DNA of 53,334 nt from an uncultured Caldisericota bacterium (GCA_903871855.1 CAIQIK010000043.1:1-53334); one strand, 5' to 3'. Shown: positions 21,809 to 30,791, counted from the first letter of the stretch. Notes: generated by a model from the letters alone, not told the origin. Made by a program: numbers and translations.

Positions 21809-24800
21809 CTAGTGTACCGTTTCCGACCCCGAAAGCAAGGATGAAAGCAGGGAGAGCGGCTTCTGGTCGGCCTTCATTGGAAGGATGACCGAGTCCCGCA
21901 CAGTTCGGGCGTGAGCAACTTGGTCCACATGGGCGCGAAGGAACCGCGTGGCTGTTTCCTCAGTGCCGAATTCCAGAACGAGCGTGCAGCCCGACTGTTT
22001 CACGGACAACACGCCGAGGGGGATCAGCAACAGTTCGAGGTGCTTCAGCGCGAAGATCGCCGATACCTCCGGAGGAAGAGCGCCATAGCGATCCACGGTC
22101 CGCTCTTCGAGTGCTGCCAAATCCTGCCCACCAGCTCGTTCGACAGCGTTGTAGAGCGCCAGCCGTTCTCCTGAGTCGGCCACATAGGGTTCAGGGATAA
22201 AGGCAGACATCCCAAGAATGATCACAGGCTTCGCCACAGGTTCTGAGTACTGACCCCGGATCCTCATGATCTCCTCCTCGACCATTGAGAGGAACATGTG
22301 GTACCCGACGTCGGAGAACCGGCCGCTCTGCTTCACGCCCAAGACGTCACCGGCGCCGCGCAGCTCCAGGTCCTTGAGAGCGACCTGCAGACCAGCCCCG
22401 AAGTCCACGGCTGAGGCAATGGCCTCGAGACGCTTGAAAGCGATCGACTCACGCATGACGCTGCGGGAATGGAAGATGTAGGCATAGGCATGCCGCTGAG
22501 CGCGACCTACCCTGCCTCGCAGCTGATAGAGCTGGGCAAATCCGAACCGTTCTCCCTCGTCGACAATGATCGTGTTGACGTTGGGGAAATCGAGTCCTGC
22601 TTCGATGATGGTCGTCGACAAGAGAATGTCATACTTGCCTTCATAGAAGTCCAGCATGGTCTGCTCCAGAACCTCACTCCTCAACTGCCCATGTGCTACG
22701 GCGATACGGGCGTCTGGGAACAGCCGCGCAAGCAACGCCAGCCGGGCCTCGATGTCTAGGATGCGGTTGTGGACGAAGTATACCTGCCCATGGCGATCAA
22801 GCTCAGCACGAACAGCTCGCGTCAACTGATCCTCGTCGAATGGCATCAGGAATGTCCTGATGGGGTACCGACCCACCGGCGGCGTGTTGATGAGGGAGAT
22901 GTCCCGAATCCCTACGATGGACGATTCCAATGTGCGAGGGATGGGTGTAGCGCTCAGAGTCAGCACATCGACCTCAGCTTTCATCTTCTTGATCTTCTCC
23001 TTGTCCAAAACACCGAAGAGTTGTTCCTCGTCGACAATCATCAGGCCAATGTCCCTGAAATCCCTTGCCATATTGAGAACCTTGTGCGTGCCGACAGCGA
23101 TATCGACACCGCCACTGTGAAGCAGCTTGCGGTCGGCCGTCAGCTCTCTGGAGCCCACCATCCTCGAGAACAGCGCAACCTTGTACCCGATCGGTTCGAA
23201 GCGCTCCTCCAGGTTGCGGAAGTGCTGCATCGCCAGGATGGTCGTCGGGGCGACGACGGCGACCTGTTTGCCGTTTGCGACCGCACGCGCCGCCGCCCGT
23301 ATGGCAACCTCGGTCTTCCCGAAGCCGACATCCCCACACACCAGGCGATCCATCGGCTTGCCCGCTTCCATGTCGCTCAGGACGTCGGCGATAGCCTTAG
23401 ACTGATCCGGCGTCAGCTCGTAGGCGAAGGCGTCGACGACCGGTACCTCCAGCTCCGGATTCGGCTTGAACATATAACCTTCGCGTGCATGGCGTTTGGC
23501 CGCCGTCTCGAGCAATTCGTGGGCGATACGTCGAGCATCCTCTGCAGCCTCCTTGTGCGCCCGTTTCCACTTTCTCGATCCTGGCTCGTCGAGAGTTATC
23601 TCCGTGCGGTCACCAACGTACTTCTCGAGATACCCCAGACGTTCCACAGGCACGTGCAGCAGCGAGTGATCCTTGTACTCCAGTGAGATATAGTCCCGGG
23701 TGACATCATCGACCGTCATGGCAGTCATGCCTCTGAACACACCGATCCCGTAGTCCCGGTGGACGACGTAGTCGCCTTCGTGCAGATCCTCGAGACGCGA
23801 GATGGCCTGGGAAAAACGAGCGGTCTTCTTGGGGTTCATCGTGGCCTTCGGGAACAGTTCCCTGTCCGTCAGTGCTATGAATCCCTCTGCGGCAAACCCT
23901 GCCGACAGGGAACCCTTGATCACGGCAAGCCTCGCCATGACACCGGGATCCTCAAGCGTATCCATGACCAGATGCTGAGCCTTGTCAGGATTCCACGACA
24001 CGATGTCGATTGCTGTCTCTCCGGCAGCGTGAACGTCGAGGTATTCGGCAAATGAACCCGACAGCGTCAGTGGGGGCAACTCGCGGGAGGCCGGCGTCAG
24101 GGCGCCCCGCGCTGAGGTAGCCGTGAGGGAGATCGACCGGACAAAACGGTCCAGACCTCGTCGGGCGGTTTGTTCCACCTGTTCGAGCGCGTTGGATGAT
24201 GGTACGAAGCCAGTCTGGATAGTCCGCTCGTAAAGTTCGCGCGCAGAGTCGAAGATCTGCGTCAGTTCAGCTTCGGGGTCGACGTCGGCAAACAGTGCTA
24301 TGGCACGCGGTCCAAGCAACCTGGCAAGGCCTCCACACATGCGCTCCGGATCCACATACTGATACAGGAAGTAGTTGACCCCCTTGCTGTTCGTCGTCGA
24401 AACGAAAGACTCAAGGTCCTCGAGAAACGTCGCATCCCGTTCCTCGCTTCGTTCACTGCTCTCTCGCTCCTTTTTCCAACGCTCCGCGGCCACAGTGGCG
24501 AAACTCTGACGGGCCTCCCGATCCAAGAGGACGGGATATGGTGGCAGGATTCCGACTGACGACACAGGCTCGACTGACTGCTGTGTCACAGAGTCGAACA
24601 GCTTGATACGGCTTATGACATTGCCTTCGAGCACGATGCGCGCCGGGTACTCTCCAACTTGCGAGTACAGATCGAACACGTTGCCGCGCATGCTGAACTG
24701 GCTCATCTCGGTAACCGATGAAACCCCTTCGTACCCCATCTGCAAGAGTCGGCGCGCCAGCGATTGTGGGACGACGTGGTCTCCGACAGTCAGCGTAGAA

Positions 24801-25246
24801 GCCAGCTCTGCGAAATTGTAAGCTGGGATGGACGGATCGATGAGCCCTTGGACGGTCGTGAAAACGACAGTTTCTGCATGAGCGTAGATTTGATCAAGCG
24901 CCCGAGCTCGGGCGAACGACAGTGGACGTGAATACTGCATGTACTCCATGAGCTCGACACCCAGTTCGGGCAGTACCACGAAGGGACGCGCGCCAAGGGT
25001 CACCCCAGACATGCCACGGACCATCGAAGACAGTTCCTCTGCACGGTCGACGCTTGGACAAACGACCACGATGGGGCGAGGATAGACTGTGACCAACGCC
25101 GCCAGCAGCAGCTGCCGATAGCCGCTTGATGGACTGGACACCGTAATGGAGCCTGGTTGTTCCAGCAATTGCGCAAGTCCGGCGAACAGTTCCGGAGCGC
25201 TGGCCCGTGCCTGCTGCAGCAGCAGGTCGAAGGAACCAGACTGCAT
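21809..25246 (-). CDS. mfd: Transcription-repair coupling factor Mfd
   Basis: Removes stalled RNA polymerase and recruits UvrA. The 1145 residues follow the family order: UvrB-like N-terminal region (1 to about 330), RNA-polymerase-interacting CarD-like domain near 490-550 (VHRDYGIGVFRGM), RecG-like motor, and C-terminal D7 domain. Walker A GDVGFGKTEV is near residue 637, and the DEEQ box is near 737 but reads DEEQLFGV where most relatives have DEEQRFGV. SATPIPRTL, STTIIEAGLDFPN and QLYQLRGRVGRA are intact. The ATG overlaps the pth stop by one base. Confidence 0.96.
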   Translation of the reverse strand: MQSGSFDLLLQQARASAPELFAGLAQLLEQPGSITVSSPSSGYRQLLLAALVTVYPRPIVVVCPSVDRAEELSSMVRGMSGVTLGARPFVVLPELGVELMEYMQYSRPLSFARARALDQIYAHAETVVFTTVQGLIDPSIPAYNFAELASTLTVGDHVVPQSLARRLLQMGYEGVSSVTEMSQFSMRGNVFDLYSQVGEYPARIVLEGNVISRIKLFDSVTQQSVEPVSSVGILPPYPVLLDREARQSFATVAAERWKKERESSERSEERDATFLEDLESFVSTTNSKGVNYFLYQYVDPERMCGGLARLLGPRAIALFADVDPEAELTQIFDSARELYERTIQTGFVPSSNALEQVEQTARRGLDRFVRSISLTATSARGALTPASRELPPLTLSGSFAEYLDVHAAGETAIDIVSWNPDKAQHLVMDTLEDPGVMARLAVIKGSLSAGFAAEGFIALTDRELFPKATMNPKKTARFSQAISRLEDLHEGDYVVHRDYGIGVFRGMTAMTVDDVTRDYISLEYKDHSLLHVPVERLGYLEKYVGDRTEITLDEPGSRKWKRAHKEAAEDARRIAHELLETAAKRHAREGYMFKPNPELEVPVVDAFAYELTPDQSKAIADVLSDMEAGKPMDRLVCGDVGFGKTEVAIRAAARAVANGKQVAVVAPTTILAMQHFRNLEERFEPIGYKVALFSRMVGSRELTADRKLLHSGGVDIAVGTHKVLNMARDFRDIGLMIVDEEQLFGVLDKEKIKKMKAEVDVLTLSATPIPRTLESSIVGIRDISLINTPPVGRYPIRTFLMPFDEDQLTRAVRAELDRHGQVYFVHNRILDIEARLALLARLFPDARIAVAHGQLRSEVLEQTMLDFYEGKYDILLSTTIIEAGLDFPNVNTIIVDEGERFGFAQLYQLRGRVGRAQRHAYAYIFHSRSVMRESIAFKRLEAIASAVDFGAGLQVALKDLELRGAGDVLGVKQSGRFSDVGYHMFLSMVEEEIMRIRGQYSEPVAKPVIILGMSAFIPEPYVADSGERLALYNAVERAGGQDLAALEERTVDRYGALPPEVSAIFALKHLELLLIPLGVLSVKQSGCTLVLEFGTEETATRFLRAHVDQVAHARTVRDSVILPMKADQKPLSLLSSLLSGSETVH

Positions 25247-25833
25247 CAGTTGCTGGCCGCCCTGCGGTTAAACATCTCCTGTGCGGCCATCAGGCCATCA
25301 CAGACGATGGTTCGGACGACAGTCGGCGACTTCGCAATGACATCGATGATGGTTGGCCACTCGGACCTGGAGAATCTTGATAGCACGAAATCGATAACAC
25401 CGTCCTTGCTGCGTGACTTTTCGATGCCGAGGCGGACCCGCACAAATCCCTTTCCGCCACAGTTGTCGACAATCGACTGGACTCCATGGTGTCCTGCGGC
25501 TGTGGCGTCGAAACTCACTCTGACCGTTCCGACCGGCAAGTCCATCTCGTCATGGATCACGATAAGGTTCTCGAGAAGAATGTTGCGTTCCTTCATCATT
25601 GAAGCGATGGCGATACCGGAGTTGTTCATGAAGGTCTGAGGCTTCACCAGTACTACCCTGATGGATTCCGGCCCATCACAAAGGGCCAGATCGACAGCAG
25701 CCCAGTGCGCCAGTCGATTGTGGTTGAACCTGCGAACCTTGAACGAATGTGCGATAGCGTCGAGGGCCATGAAACCCACGTTGTGCCGTGTCTCATCATA
25801 TTCGGGACCCGGGTTGCCCAGCCCTGCGATCAT
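25246..25833 (-). CDS. pth: Peptidyl-tRNA hydrolase
   Basis: Recycles tRNA from aborted peptidyl-tRNA. From the ATG at 25833 the protein has 195 residues and begins MIAGLGNPGPEYDETRHNVG. The conserved Asn7 and catalytic His17 are present, and QTFMNNSG and DEMDLPVG (with the catalytic Asp) follow. GTG codons at 25839 and 25845 are alternative starts adding two or four residues. The ribosome-binding site is weak and close to a promoter, so a short leader is likely. It is the first gene of an eleven-gene minus-strand run ending with tpiA; pth-mfd is a common pair. Confidence 0.95.
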   Translation of the reverse strand: MIAGLGNPGPEYDETRHNVGFMALDAIAHSFKVRRFNHNRLAHWAAVDLALCDGPESIRVVLVKPQTFMNNSGIAIASMMKERNILLENLIVIHDEMDLPVGTVRVSFDATAAGHHGVQSIVDNCGGKGFVRVRLGIEKSRSKDGVIDFVLSRFSRSEWPTIIDVIAKSPTVVRTIVCDGLMAAQEMFNRRAASN

Positions 25834-25852
25834 GATCACTCTCACAGAAGGT

Positions 25853-25880
25853 ATACTACTCGGGAGAGCCCCGATTTCAA
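25853..25880 (-). promoter_or_regulatory. Promoter for pth-mfd operon
   Basis: On the minus strand TTGAAA (25875-25880) and TAGTAT (25853-25858) are 16 bases apart. The -10 box is only about 20 bases before the pth start. Confidence 0.5.
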
Positions 25881-25891
25881 GCTCTGAACGG

Positions 25892-25919
25892 TTGACACGA
25901 GCCTTGAACGCCGTATACT
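25892..25919 (+). promoter_or_regulatory. Promoter for rplU operon
   Basis: TTGACA (25892-25897) and TATACT (25914-25919), spacer 16, form a strong promoter diverging from the pth promoter. Confidence 0.8.
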
Positions 25920-25930
25920 TTCTTCGCATT

Positions 25931-25967
25931 GGTCGGGTTCGCTAAGCGCCGAGAGGCCACCTCGACC
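25931..25967 (+). promoter_or_regulatory. Structured 5' leader of rplU mRNA
   Basis: GGTCGGG (25931-25937) pairs with CTCGACC (25961-25967), one pair being G-T. It encloses GCC-GAGA-GGC (25948-25957), a small helix capped by a GNRA-type tetraloop. This sits between the promoter and the rplU ribosome-binding site, where L21 leader elements occur in other bacteria. Whether it matches the known L21 leader family needs a covariance search. Confidence 0.4.
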
Positions 25968-25992
25968 GAGCAATTCCTCATGGAGGTAGTCT

Positions 25993-26301
25993 ATGTACGC
26001 TGTCATTGAAGCAGCAGGAAGACAGTATCGGGTTGAGCCCGGCGAGACCATCAAGATGGAAAAAATCGCCAGCGAACCCGGCATGTCGATCGTGTTCGAC
26101 AAAGTCCTCGTCGTCACCACTGACGCCGGTACTCAAATCGGCAAGCCCTACGTTCCCGACGCGAAGGTGAGTGGGACCATTGTGCGTACGACGCGCGACC
26201 GCAAGGTCCGTGTCTTCACCTACAAGAACAAGACAACGCACAAGAAGCTCATAGGGCACAGGCAGACATCGACCTACGTGAAGATCACGGAGATCGGGTA
26301 A
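25993..26301 (+). CDS. rplU: Large ribosomal subunit protein bL21
   Basis: A 102-residue ribosomal protein binding 23S rRNA. It starts MYAVIEAAGRQYRVEPG and has the L21 signature near the C-terminus (YKNKTTHKKLIGHRQ). A GGAGG site lies eight bases before the ATG. It is followed after 15 bases by rpmA. No Prp/YsxB protease gene lies between them, unlike in Firmicutes. Confidence 0.97.
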   Translation: MYAVIEAAGRQYRVEPGETIKMEKIASEPGMSIVFDKVLVVTTDAGTQIGKPYVPDAKVSGTIVRTTRDRKVRVFTYKNKTTHKKLIGHRQTSTYVKITEIG

Positions 26302-26316
26302 GAGGGGTGGTGAACA

Positions 26317-26583
26317 ATGGCACACAAGAAAGCAGGCGGTAAGTCACGTAACGGGCGGGACAGCAACCCGCAGTACCTCGGCGTCAAGCTGTATGATGGT
26401 CAAGTTGTTCAGTCAGGCAACATCATCGTGCGTCAGCGCGGCGAACATTTCAAAGCCGGCAATGGCGTCATGATGGGTCGAGACTATACCCTGTTCGCCG
26501 TCGTCGACGGAACAGTGAAGTTCGAGTCGCTCAAGACCGTGAAGCGCGTTCACGTGCTTCCTATCCCTGAGCAGGCGAACTAA
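26317..26583 (+). CDS. rpmA: Large ribosomal subunit protein bL27
   Basis: An 88-residue protein near the peptidyl-transferase centre. It begins directly with [16 protein letters not shown], without the cleaved N-terminal extension of Firmicutes L27. This fits the absence of the Prp protease gene between rplU and rpm[24 protein letters not shown] follows the family pattern. Confidence 0.97.
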   Translation: MAHKKAGGKSRNGRDSNPQYLGVKLYDGQVVQSGNIIVRQRGEHFKAGNGVMMGRDYTLFAVVDGTVKFESLKTVKRVHVLPIPEQAN

Positions 26584-26603
26584 CACAGATACGGAGCTCT
26601 TCC

Positions 26604-27905
26604 ATTAGAGACTCAGCTGACCAGATTCTGGATGAGGTCATAGTCCGAGTCACCTCAGGACACGGCGGAAACGGAGCAATGAGTTTCCGCCGTGAGAAGT
26701 ATGTGGAAAAGGGTGGGCCGGACGGCGGTGACGGCGGCAGAGGCGGAGACGTCATCTTCATAGCTACCAGCCGATACTCAAGCCTTCAGTTCTTTGCAAA
26801 GAAGCGAACGTTCAGGGCCCAAGCTGGAGAGCCGGGCGCTGGACGCAACAAGCACGGAAGTAATGGACAGGACATCACCATCTATGTCCCGCTGGGCACG
26901 GTCCTGACGGATATTACCTCAGAGGAGATTCTAGCAGATCTGGTTGACGAGGGCGAGACTGTCACCGTCGCCCGCGGCGGAAGCGGCGGTCGGGGCAATG
27001 CAGCTTTTGCCACATCCGTCGACCGCGCCCCGAGGTATTCCGAAGAGGGCATTCCTGCGCAGGAACGCCGGATCAGGTTGCGCCTGAAGATCCTTGCCGA
27101 TGTCGGCATCGTCGGTTTTCCGAATGCGGGCAAGAGCACTCTGCTGAGCAAGCTTTCTGCAGCACACCCGAAAATCGCCGACTACCCCTTCACGACACTG
27201 TCGCCGAACCTAGGCGTAGCATTCTCGCCAAACGGCGATCGCGTCACATTTGCCGATATTCCAGGGCTTGTGGAAGGAGCCGCCGACGGTCGTGGACTTG
27301 GCAACAAGTTCTTGGCTCATATCGAACGCAGCCGAGTTCTGCTGTTTCTGATTGACGCCAATTCGTCGGACCCTGACCCGGTTCAGGCATACCATTTGCT
27401 CTACCGCGAATTAGAGCAGTACAGTGAACAGCTTGCGGGCAAACCTCGATTTATCGTCGTCAACAAGATCGACGTGATTTCTGCCCAGAAACGGACAGGG
27501 ATCCGTACCCGCTTTGTCCATCAGGGTATCGAGCCTTTGATGATTTCCGCACTGGAGAATCGAGGCATTGACGCCGTCATTGAACGTGGACTGGCTCTCG
27601 TGCAGTCCACGCCCATGCCTCCCCGTGAACAGGTGACGCGAGTCTACAGGCTGAAGCTATCCGATGAGACATTCGAAATCTCCCGGCTTCCTGACGGCAT
27701 GCTTTGCGCGTCAGGACGTTATCTCGACCGGATCGTCCATACGACCGACTTCGAGAAGCCTTTCCAGGTTACACTGCTCGACCAGAGGATGCGCAAGATC
27801 GGCGTCGAGAAGGCTCTCCGCAAGAAGGGAGCCCGTGACGGACAGAACGTCATGATCGGCGGCCACGTATTCACTCTAGGGGAAGAAACAACTACCGGGC
27901 GATGA
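26604..27905 (+). CDS. obg: Obg GTPase (ribosome assembly), probable ATT start
   Basis: A GTPase acting in 50S assembly. It has an N-terminal glycine-rich OBG fold, a G domain with GFPNAGKSTLLS, YPFTTLSPNLG, ADIPGLVEGA and NKID, and a C-terminal OCT domain. The OBG fold requires DEVIVRVTSGHGGNGAMSFR, whose start lies upstream of the first ATG (26679). From the last in-frame stop (26568) to 26679 there is no ATG, GTG or TTG. The best start is ATT at 26604, seven bases after GGAG (26593-26596), giving 433 residues; CTG at 26628 or ATT at 26625 are alternatives. The stop overlaps nadD (ATGA). Confidence 0.93.
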   Translation: MRDSADQILDEVIVRVTSGHGGNGAMSFRREKYVEKGGPDGGDGGRGGDVIFIATSRYSSLQFFAKKRTFRAQAGEPGAGRNKHGSNGQDITIYVPLGTVLTDITSEEILADLVDEGETVTVARGGSGGRGNAAFATSVDRAPRYSEEGIPAQERRIRLRLKILADVGIVGFPNAGKSTLLSKLSAAHPKIADYPFTTLSPNLGVAFSPNGDRVTFADIPGLVEGAADGRGLGNKFLAHIERSRVLLFLIDANSSDPDPVQAYHLLYRELEQYSEQLAGKPRFIVVNKIDVISAQKRTGIRTRFVHQGIEPLMISALENRGIDAVIERGLALVQSTPMPPREQVTRVYRLKLSDETFEISRLPDGMLCASGRYLDRIVHTTDFEKPFQVTLLDQRMRKIGVEKALRKKGARDGQNVMIGGHVFTLGEETTTGR

Positions 27906-28489
27906 AGACCGTGTTGTATGGGGGAGCATTCGACCCCGTCCATGTCGGTCATGTCTTTGTCGGCCGTGAGGCTCTTCGCCTTATGGCCCCTTCTACGCTT
28001 ATTCTCATCCCCACTGGCTTGCCCAACCCGGACTTCGGTAAATGCCTCTCCGCATCCGATGCCGATCGTCAGGCAATGCTGCAGCTTGCCTTCGCCGGGG
28101 TTCCCGACGTGGTTATCTCTGACATCGAATTGAGCCGCGAACCACAGCCATCCTACTTCATAGACACGCTCGAAGCTCTTCGTCCGTCGCTGGGTGCGGA
28201 CAGGCCGGCGCTGCTTCTCGGGGAGGACCAGCTACGTTCGTTCTCGCAATGGCACAGATACCACGAAATCCTGGATTCTGTCGAGCTGTGGTTCGTCCCG
28301 CGTGCCGGCTCGCACCGTTCAGGCTGCCCGGAAGTTCCTGCCAGGGCTCTGTTCGATACTAATCCGTTCGACAGCCTGTCGTCAACCCTGATTCGGGGCA
28401 GGTTGCGGCAAGGTCTCTCTGTCGAGAGCCTGGTACCCCCGTCCGTCGCTGCGTATATTGCAGAACACGGACTGTACAGAAGCCAGTGA
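27902..28489 (+). CDS. nadD: Nicotinate-nucleotide adenylyltransferase
   Basis: Transfers AMP to nicotinate mononucleotide in NAD synthesis. The 195 residues carry the nucleotidyltransferase motif GGAFDPVHVGH (7-17) and the C-terminal SSTLIRGRL (SxTxxR). The start overlaps obg and the stop overlaps yqeK, so obg-nadD-yqeK are likely coupled. Some residues between (LIPTGLPNPDFG) match the substrate loop. Confidence 0.95.
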   Translation: MKTVLYGGAFDPVHVGHVFVGREALRLMAPSTLILIPTGLPNPDFGKCLSASDADRQAMLQLAFAGVPDVVISDIELSREPQPSYFIDTLEALRPSLGADRPALLLGEDQLRSFSQWHRYHEILDSVELWFVPRAGSHRSGCPEVPARALFDTNPFDSLSSTLIRGRLRQGLSVESLVPPSVAAYIAEHGLYRSQ

Positions 28490-29094
28490 CACCACAGGAA
28501 AGAGTCCACCTCGTCGACCTCGTCGCTGGGCGTGTTTCAAACAAACGTCTGGCGCACATACTCCGCGTCGAGACGCTGGCAGTGAGGCTCGCCCGTTTCT
28601 GGGGAGTATCTGAGGAAAAGGCTAGCGTCGCTTCTTTGCTGCACGACATTGTGAGGGATAAGTCCGAGTCTTCCTTGCTCGAGATGGTAAAGGACGAGGG
28701 TGACCCTCTGGTCCGCGAGATAGCTGAGACGTCTGTCTCAGTAGTCCTTCATGCTCCCGTTGGGGCTCTGATCGCTCGACGCGACTTCGGCGTCGAAGAC
28801 CCTGAGATTCTACAGGCTATTGCTCAGCACACAACCGGCGCCCCTCACATGGACCGACTGGCGATGATTGTCTTCCTTGCCGATTACTGCGAGCCGGGAC
28901 GCCAGTTTGCCGGCGTCGAAGAAGTCCGGTCTCTGCTGTTTAGCAGTCTCGAAGTCGCAATGCTGCGCGCGCTTGCGCAGACGTTGACATATCTGCGCGG
29001 GTATTCCCGTCCGATGGACAGTCACACAGTCGACGCAGCGGCAGCATTCGCGCGTCTGGCTGCAGAAGACCCACAGCAGCTTCAGCAGGCTTGA
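28486..29094 (+). CDS. yqeK: HD-domain hydrolase YqeK (Ap4A hydrolase family)
   Basis: A 202-residue HD-domain phosphohydrolase. Characterised relatives symmetrically split diadenosine tetraphosphate. His24 in LAHILRVE, His53-Asp54 in LLHDIVRD and His88 in LHAPVGAL form the metal site; HTTGAPHMDRLAMIVFLADYCEPGR follows. The start is GTG overlapping the nadD stop (GTGA). The rsfS gene that usually follows in Firmicutes is absent; tRNA genes come instead. The -35 box of the tRNA promoter overlaps its stop codon. Confidence 0.92.
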   Translation: MTPQERVHLVDLVAGRVSNKRLAHILRVETLAVRLARFWGVSEEKASVASLLHDIVRDKSESSLLEMVKDEGDPLVREIAETSVSVVLHAPVGALIARRDFGVEDPEILQAIAQHTTGAPHMDRLAMIVFLADYCEPGRQFAGVEEVRSLLFSSLEVAMLRALAQTLTYLRGYSRPMDSHTVDAAAAFARLAAEDPQQLQQA

Positions 29095-29119
29095 CAGAAG
29101 CCTCCGCACCGTATAGAAT
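29091..29119 (+). promoter_or_regulatory. Promoter for the tRNA-Gly/Cys/Leu cluster
   Basis: TTGACA (29091-29096) and TAGAAT (29114-29119), spacer 17, lie 18 bases upstream of tRNA-Gly. Confidence 0.85.
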
Positions 29120-29137
29120 ACAGCTGCACATAATTGT

Positions 29138-29212
29138 GCGGGAGTAGCTCAGGGGTAGAGCATCGGCTTCCCAAGCCGAGTGTCGCGGGTTCAAATCCCG
29201 TCTTCCGCTCCA
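29138..29212 (+). tRNA. tRNA-Gly (anticodon CCC)
   Basis: Acceptor GCGGGAG pairs with CTTCCGC; the D stem is GCTC/GAGC. The anticodon stem TCGGC/GCCGA holds the loop TTCCCAA, and the T stem is GCGGG/CCCGT. CCA is encoded. Confidence 0.97.
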
Positions 29213-29214
29213 GA

Positions 29215-29289
29215 GGCGGCATAGCCAAGTGGTAAGGCAAGGGTCTGCAAAACCCTCATACCCCGGTTCGAATCCGGGTGCTGCCTCCA
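29215..29289 (+). tRNA. tRNA-Cys (anticodon GCA)
   Basis: Acceptor GGCGGCA pairs with TGCTGCC. The anticodon stem AGGGT/ACCCT holds the loop CTGCAAA, and the T stem is CCCGG/CCGGG. CCA is encoded. It starts two bases after tRNA-Gly. Confidence 0.97.
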
Positions 29290-29310
29290 TTTTTATATCC
29301 AGACATCCTT

Positions 29311-29397
29311 GCCGGGATGGCGGAACTGGCAGACGCACGGGACTTAAAATCCCGTAGTGGCGACACCGTGTGGGTTCGATCCCCACTCCCGGCACCA
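29311..29397 (+). tRNA. tRNA-Leu (anticodon TAA)
   Basis: A class II tRNA of 87 bases. Acceptor GCCGGGA pairs with TCCCGGC. The anticodon stem CGGGA/TCCCG holds the loop CTTAAAA. The long variable arm is TAGTGGCGACACCGTGT, and CCA is encoded. Confidence 0.97.
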
Positions 29398-29451
29398 CCG
29401 TAACCTCTATGTTGACGTCATGTCTCAGTATTTGACACCAAGCCAGCCGAA

Positions 29452-30738
29452 CTACGTGTGGCGGTAGACTCTCCAGGTGATGTCGGCAGTGCCCATACGA
29501 GACAGAGGGGTATAGATCTCGGGGTTGGTATCGGCAACCTGAGACCCCGATCCAAACTGAACTCCCATGTTGAGGCCTGCAAGGTAGGTCTTCTCATACA
29601 GCACGGCATCGATACCACTCTTCTTGCGTGTCGTGCCAAGAACAAAGACCCGGCATTGCCTGAATTGGCGGTTTTTGACGCGACTCCTGAGCAGCCTGTA
29701 AATCCCCAGATCGCGCCGTAGGTCGGACAACCCATAGATGTGATGACTGGGGATATACCCAGCGTGAAGCCGATCATACTCTTCGACGACCTCGTTGAGA
29801 TCGGGCAGCGTTACGGACATTCCGATGACAGGATGATCCGGTTTCGTGATGTCTTCGACCACGAAGACCAGGTCTTCGATGACAATCATCCTCAATCCGG
29901 CTGCAAGATAGTCAAACTCCTCTTCGGAAAACTGTTCAAACTGCGGGTGCACTCTGGTGTCCCACGCCACGTTATAGATGGTCTTCACTCGGGCGACCTC
30001 ATTTTTCCAATCGCTGATCTTGACGGATCTGACAGCAACGCCCTGGCGCGCCAGCCGCTGTTCGAGGTCCTGCCCGCGCTTTCGCATGTCGTCCAGACGT
30101 TTCATGTATGCCGAAGCACTCTGGTGCGTCATGCGAAAAGCATACCAGTCGTTTTCCTTGACTCCCCACCGCTCCAGAAAGCGCCTGTAGTATGGGGGCT
30201 GATAGGGTTCCATGACCATGGGGTGCTTGTCGAACCCGTCGACGAGAAGACCGTCCTCACCGTTGGCATTGAACCGTGCCGGGCCAATGATTTTCACAGC
30301 GCCATTCTGCTGTAGATCCGCAGTGGCAGCGTCAAGCAATACAGACGCAACGTCGTCGTCGTCGAACGACTCGAACAGCCCGATCCATCCAATCTCGCCC
30401 TGAACCATGGGCTCATGGTACGACCGGTCAATGAACGCTGCGATGCGTCCGACCGGCTTGCCGTTCTTGAGGGCAACGTAGTACTGCAGGAAGGAACAGT
30501 GATGAAAGAAGGGGTTTGCGCCGGGGAATTTCTTCTTCCACCAGTTGCGGTCGGGGTTCAGGTCATTCATCTCCACAGCCAGGAGGGGCATGACCTTCCG
30601 AGACTCGGCAGTACTGTAGAAGGGGATGCTCCAGGCAACGCCCACGAATTTCTTGAGCCTGGTGATTGGCAGCGGGAAACTGCCATCCGCGGAGACTGGT
30701 TGAGAAATGAGTCGGTCGATTGTCACTGTCGGTTTCAT
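29452..30738 (-). CDS. GNAT-fold superfamily protein (YghO-like), function unknown
   Basis: A 428-residue protein resembling the YghO-type family of GNAT-fold proteins, sometimes labelled dATP pyrophosphohydrolase without support I can see. Recognisable parts are VGVAWSIPFYS, the acceptor-like strand GKPVGRIAAFIDRSYHE, IGWIGLFESFDDDDVASVLLDAA and GPARFNANGEDGLLVDGFD. A second half contains an acyltransferase-like strand set (MIVIEDLVFVVEDITKPDHPVIGMS). No signal peptide or membrane helix is seen. It stands alone, convergent with the tRNA cluster and divergent from the ABC-F gene. The substrate is unknown. Confidence 0.7.
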   Translation of the reverse strand: MKPTVTIDRLISQPVSADGSFPLPITRLKKFVGVAWSIPFYSTAESRKVMPLLAVEMNDLNPDRNWWKKKFPGANPFFHHCSFLQYYVALKNGKPVGRIAAFIDRSYHEPMVQGEIGWIGLFESFDDDDVASVLLDAATADLQQNGAVKIIGPARFNANGEDGLLVDGFDKHPMVMEPYQPPYYRRFLERWGVKENDWYAFRMTHQSASAYMKRLDDMRKRGQDLEQRLARQGVAVRSVKISDWKNEVARVKTIYNVAWDTRVHPQFEQFSEEEFDYLAAGLRMIVIEDLVFVVEDITKPDHPVIGMSVTLPDLNEVVEEYDRLHAGYIPSHHIYGLSDLRRDLGIYRLLRSRVKNRQFRQCRVFVLGTTRKKSGIDAVLYEKTYLAGLNMGVQFGSGSQVADTNPEIYTPLSRMGTADITWRVYRHT

Positions 30739-30791
30739 GGCTCCTCCGGGTCGCAGATCATGATGGAAACGCTGGCACTTCTGTAGGTAGC

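Noticed and set aside
29138-29397. Possible integration site in the tRNA cluster
   Set aside because: No integrase, no repeat of a tRNA 3' end and no foreign-looking genes next to the cluster.
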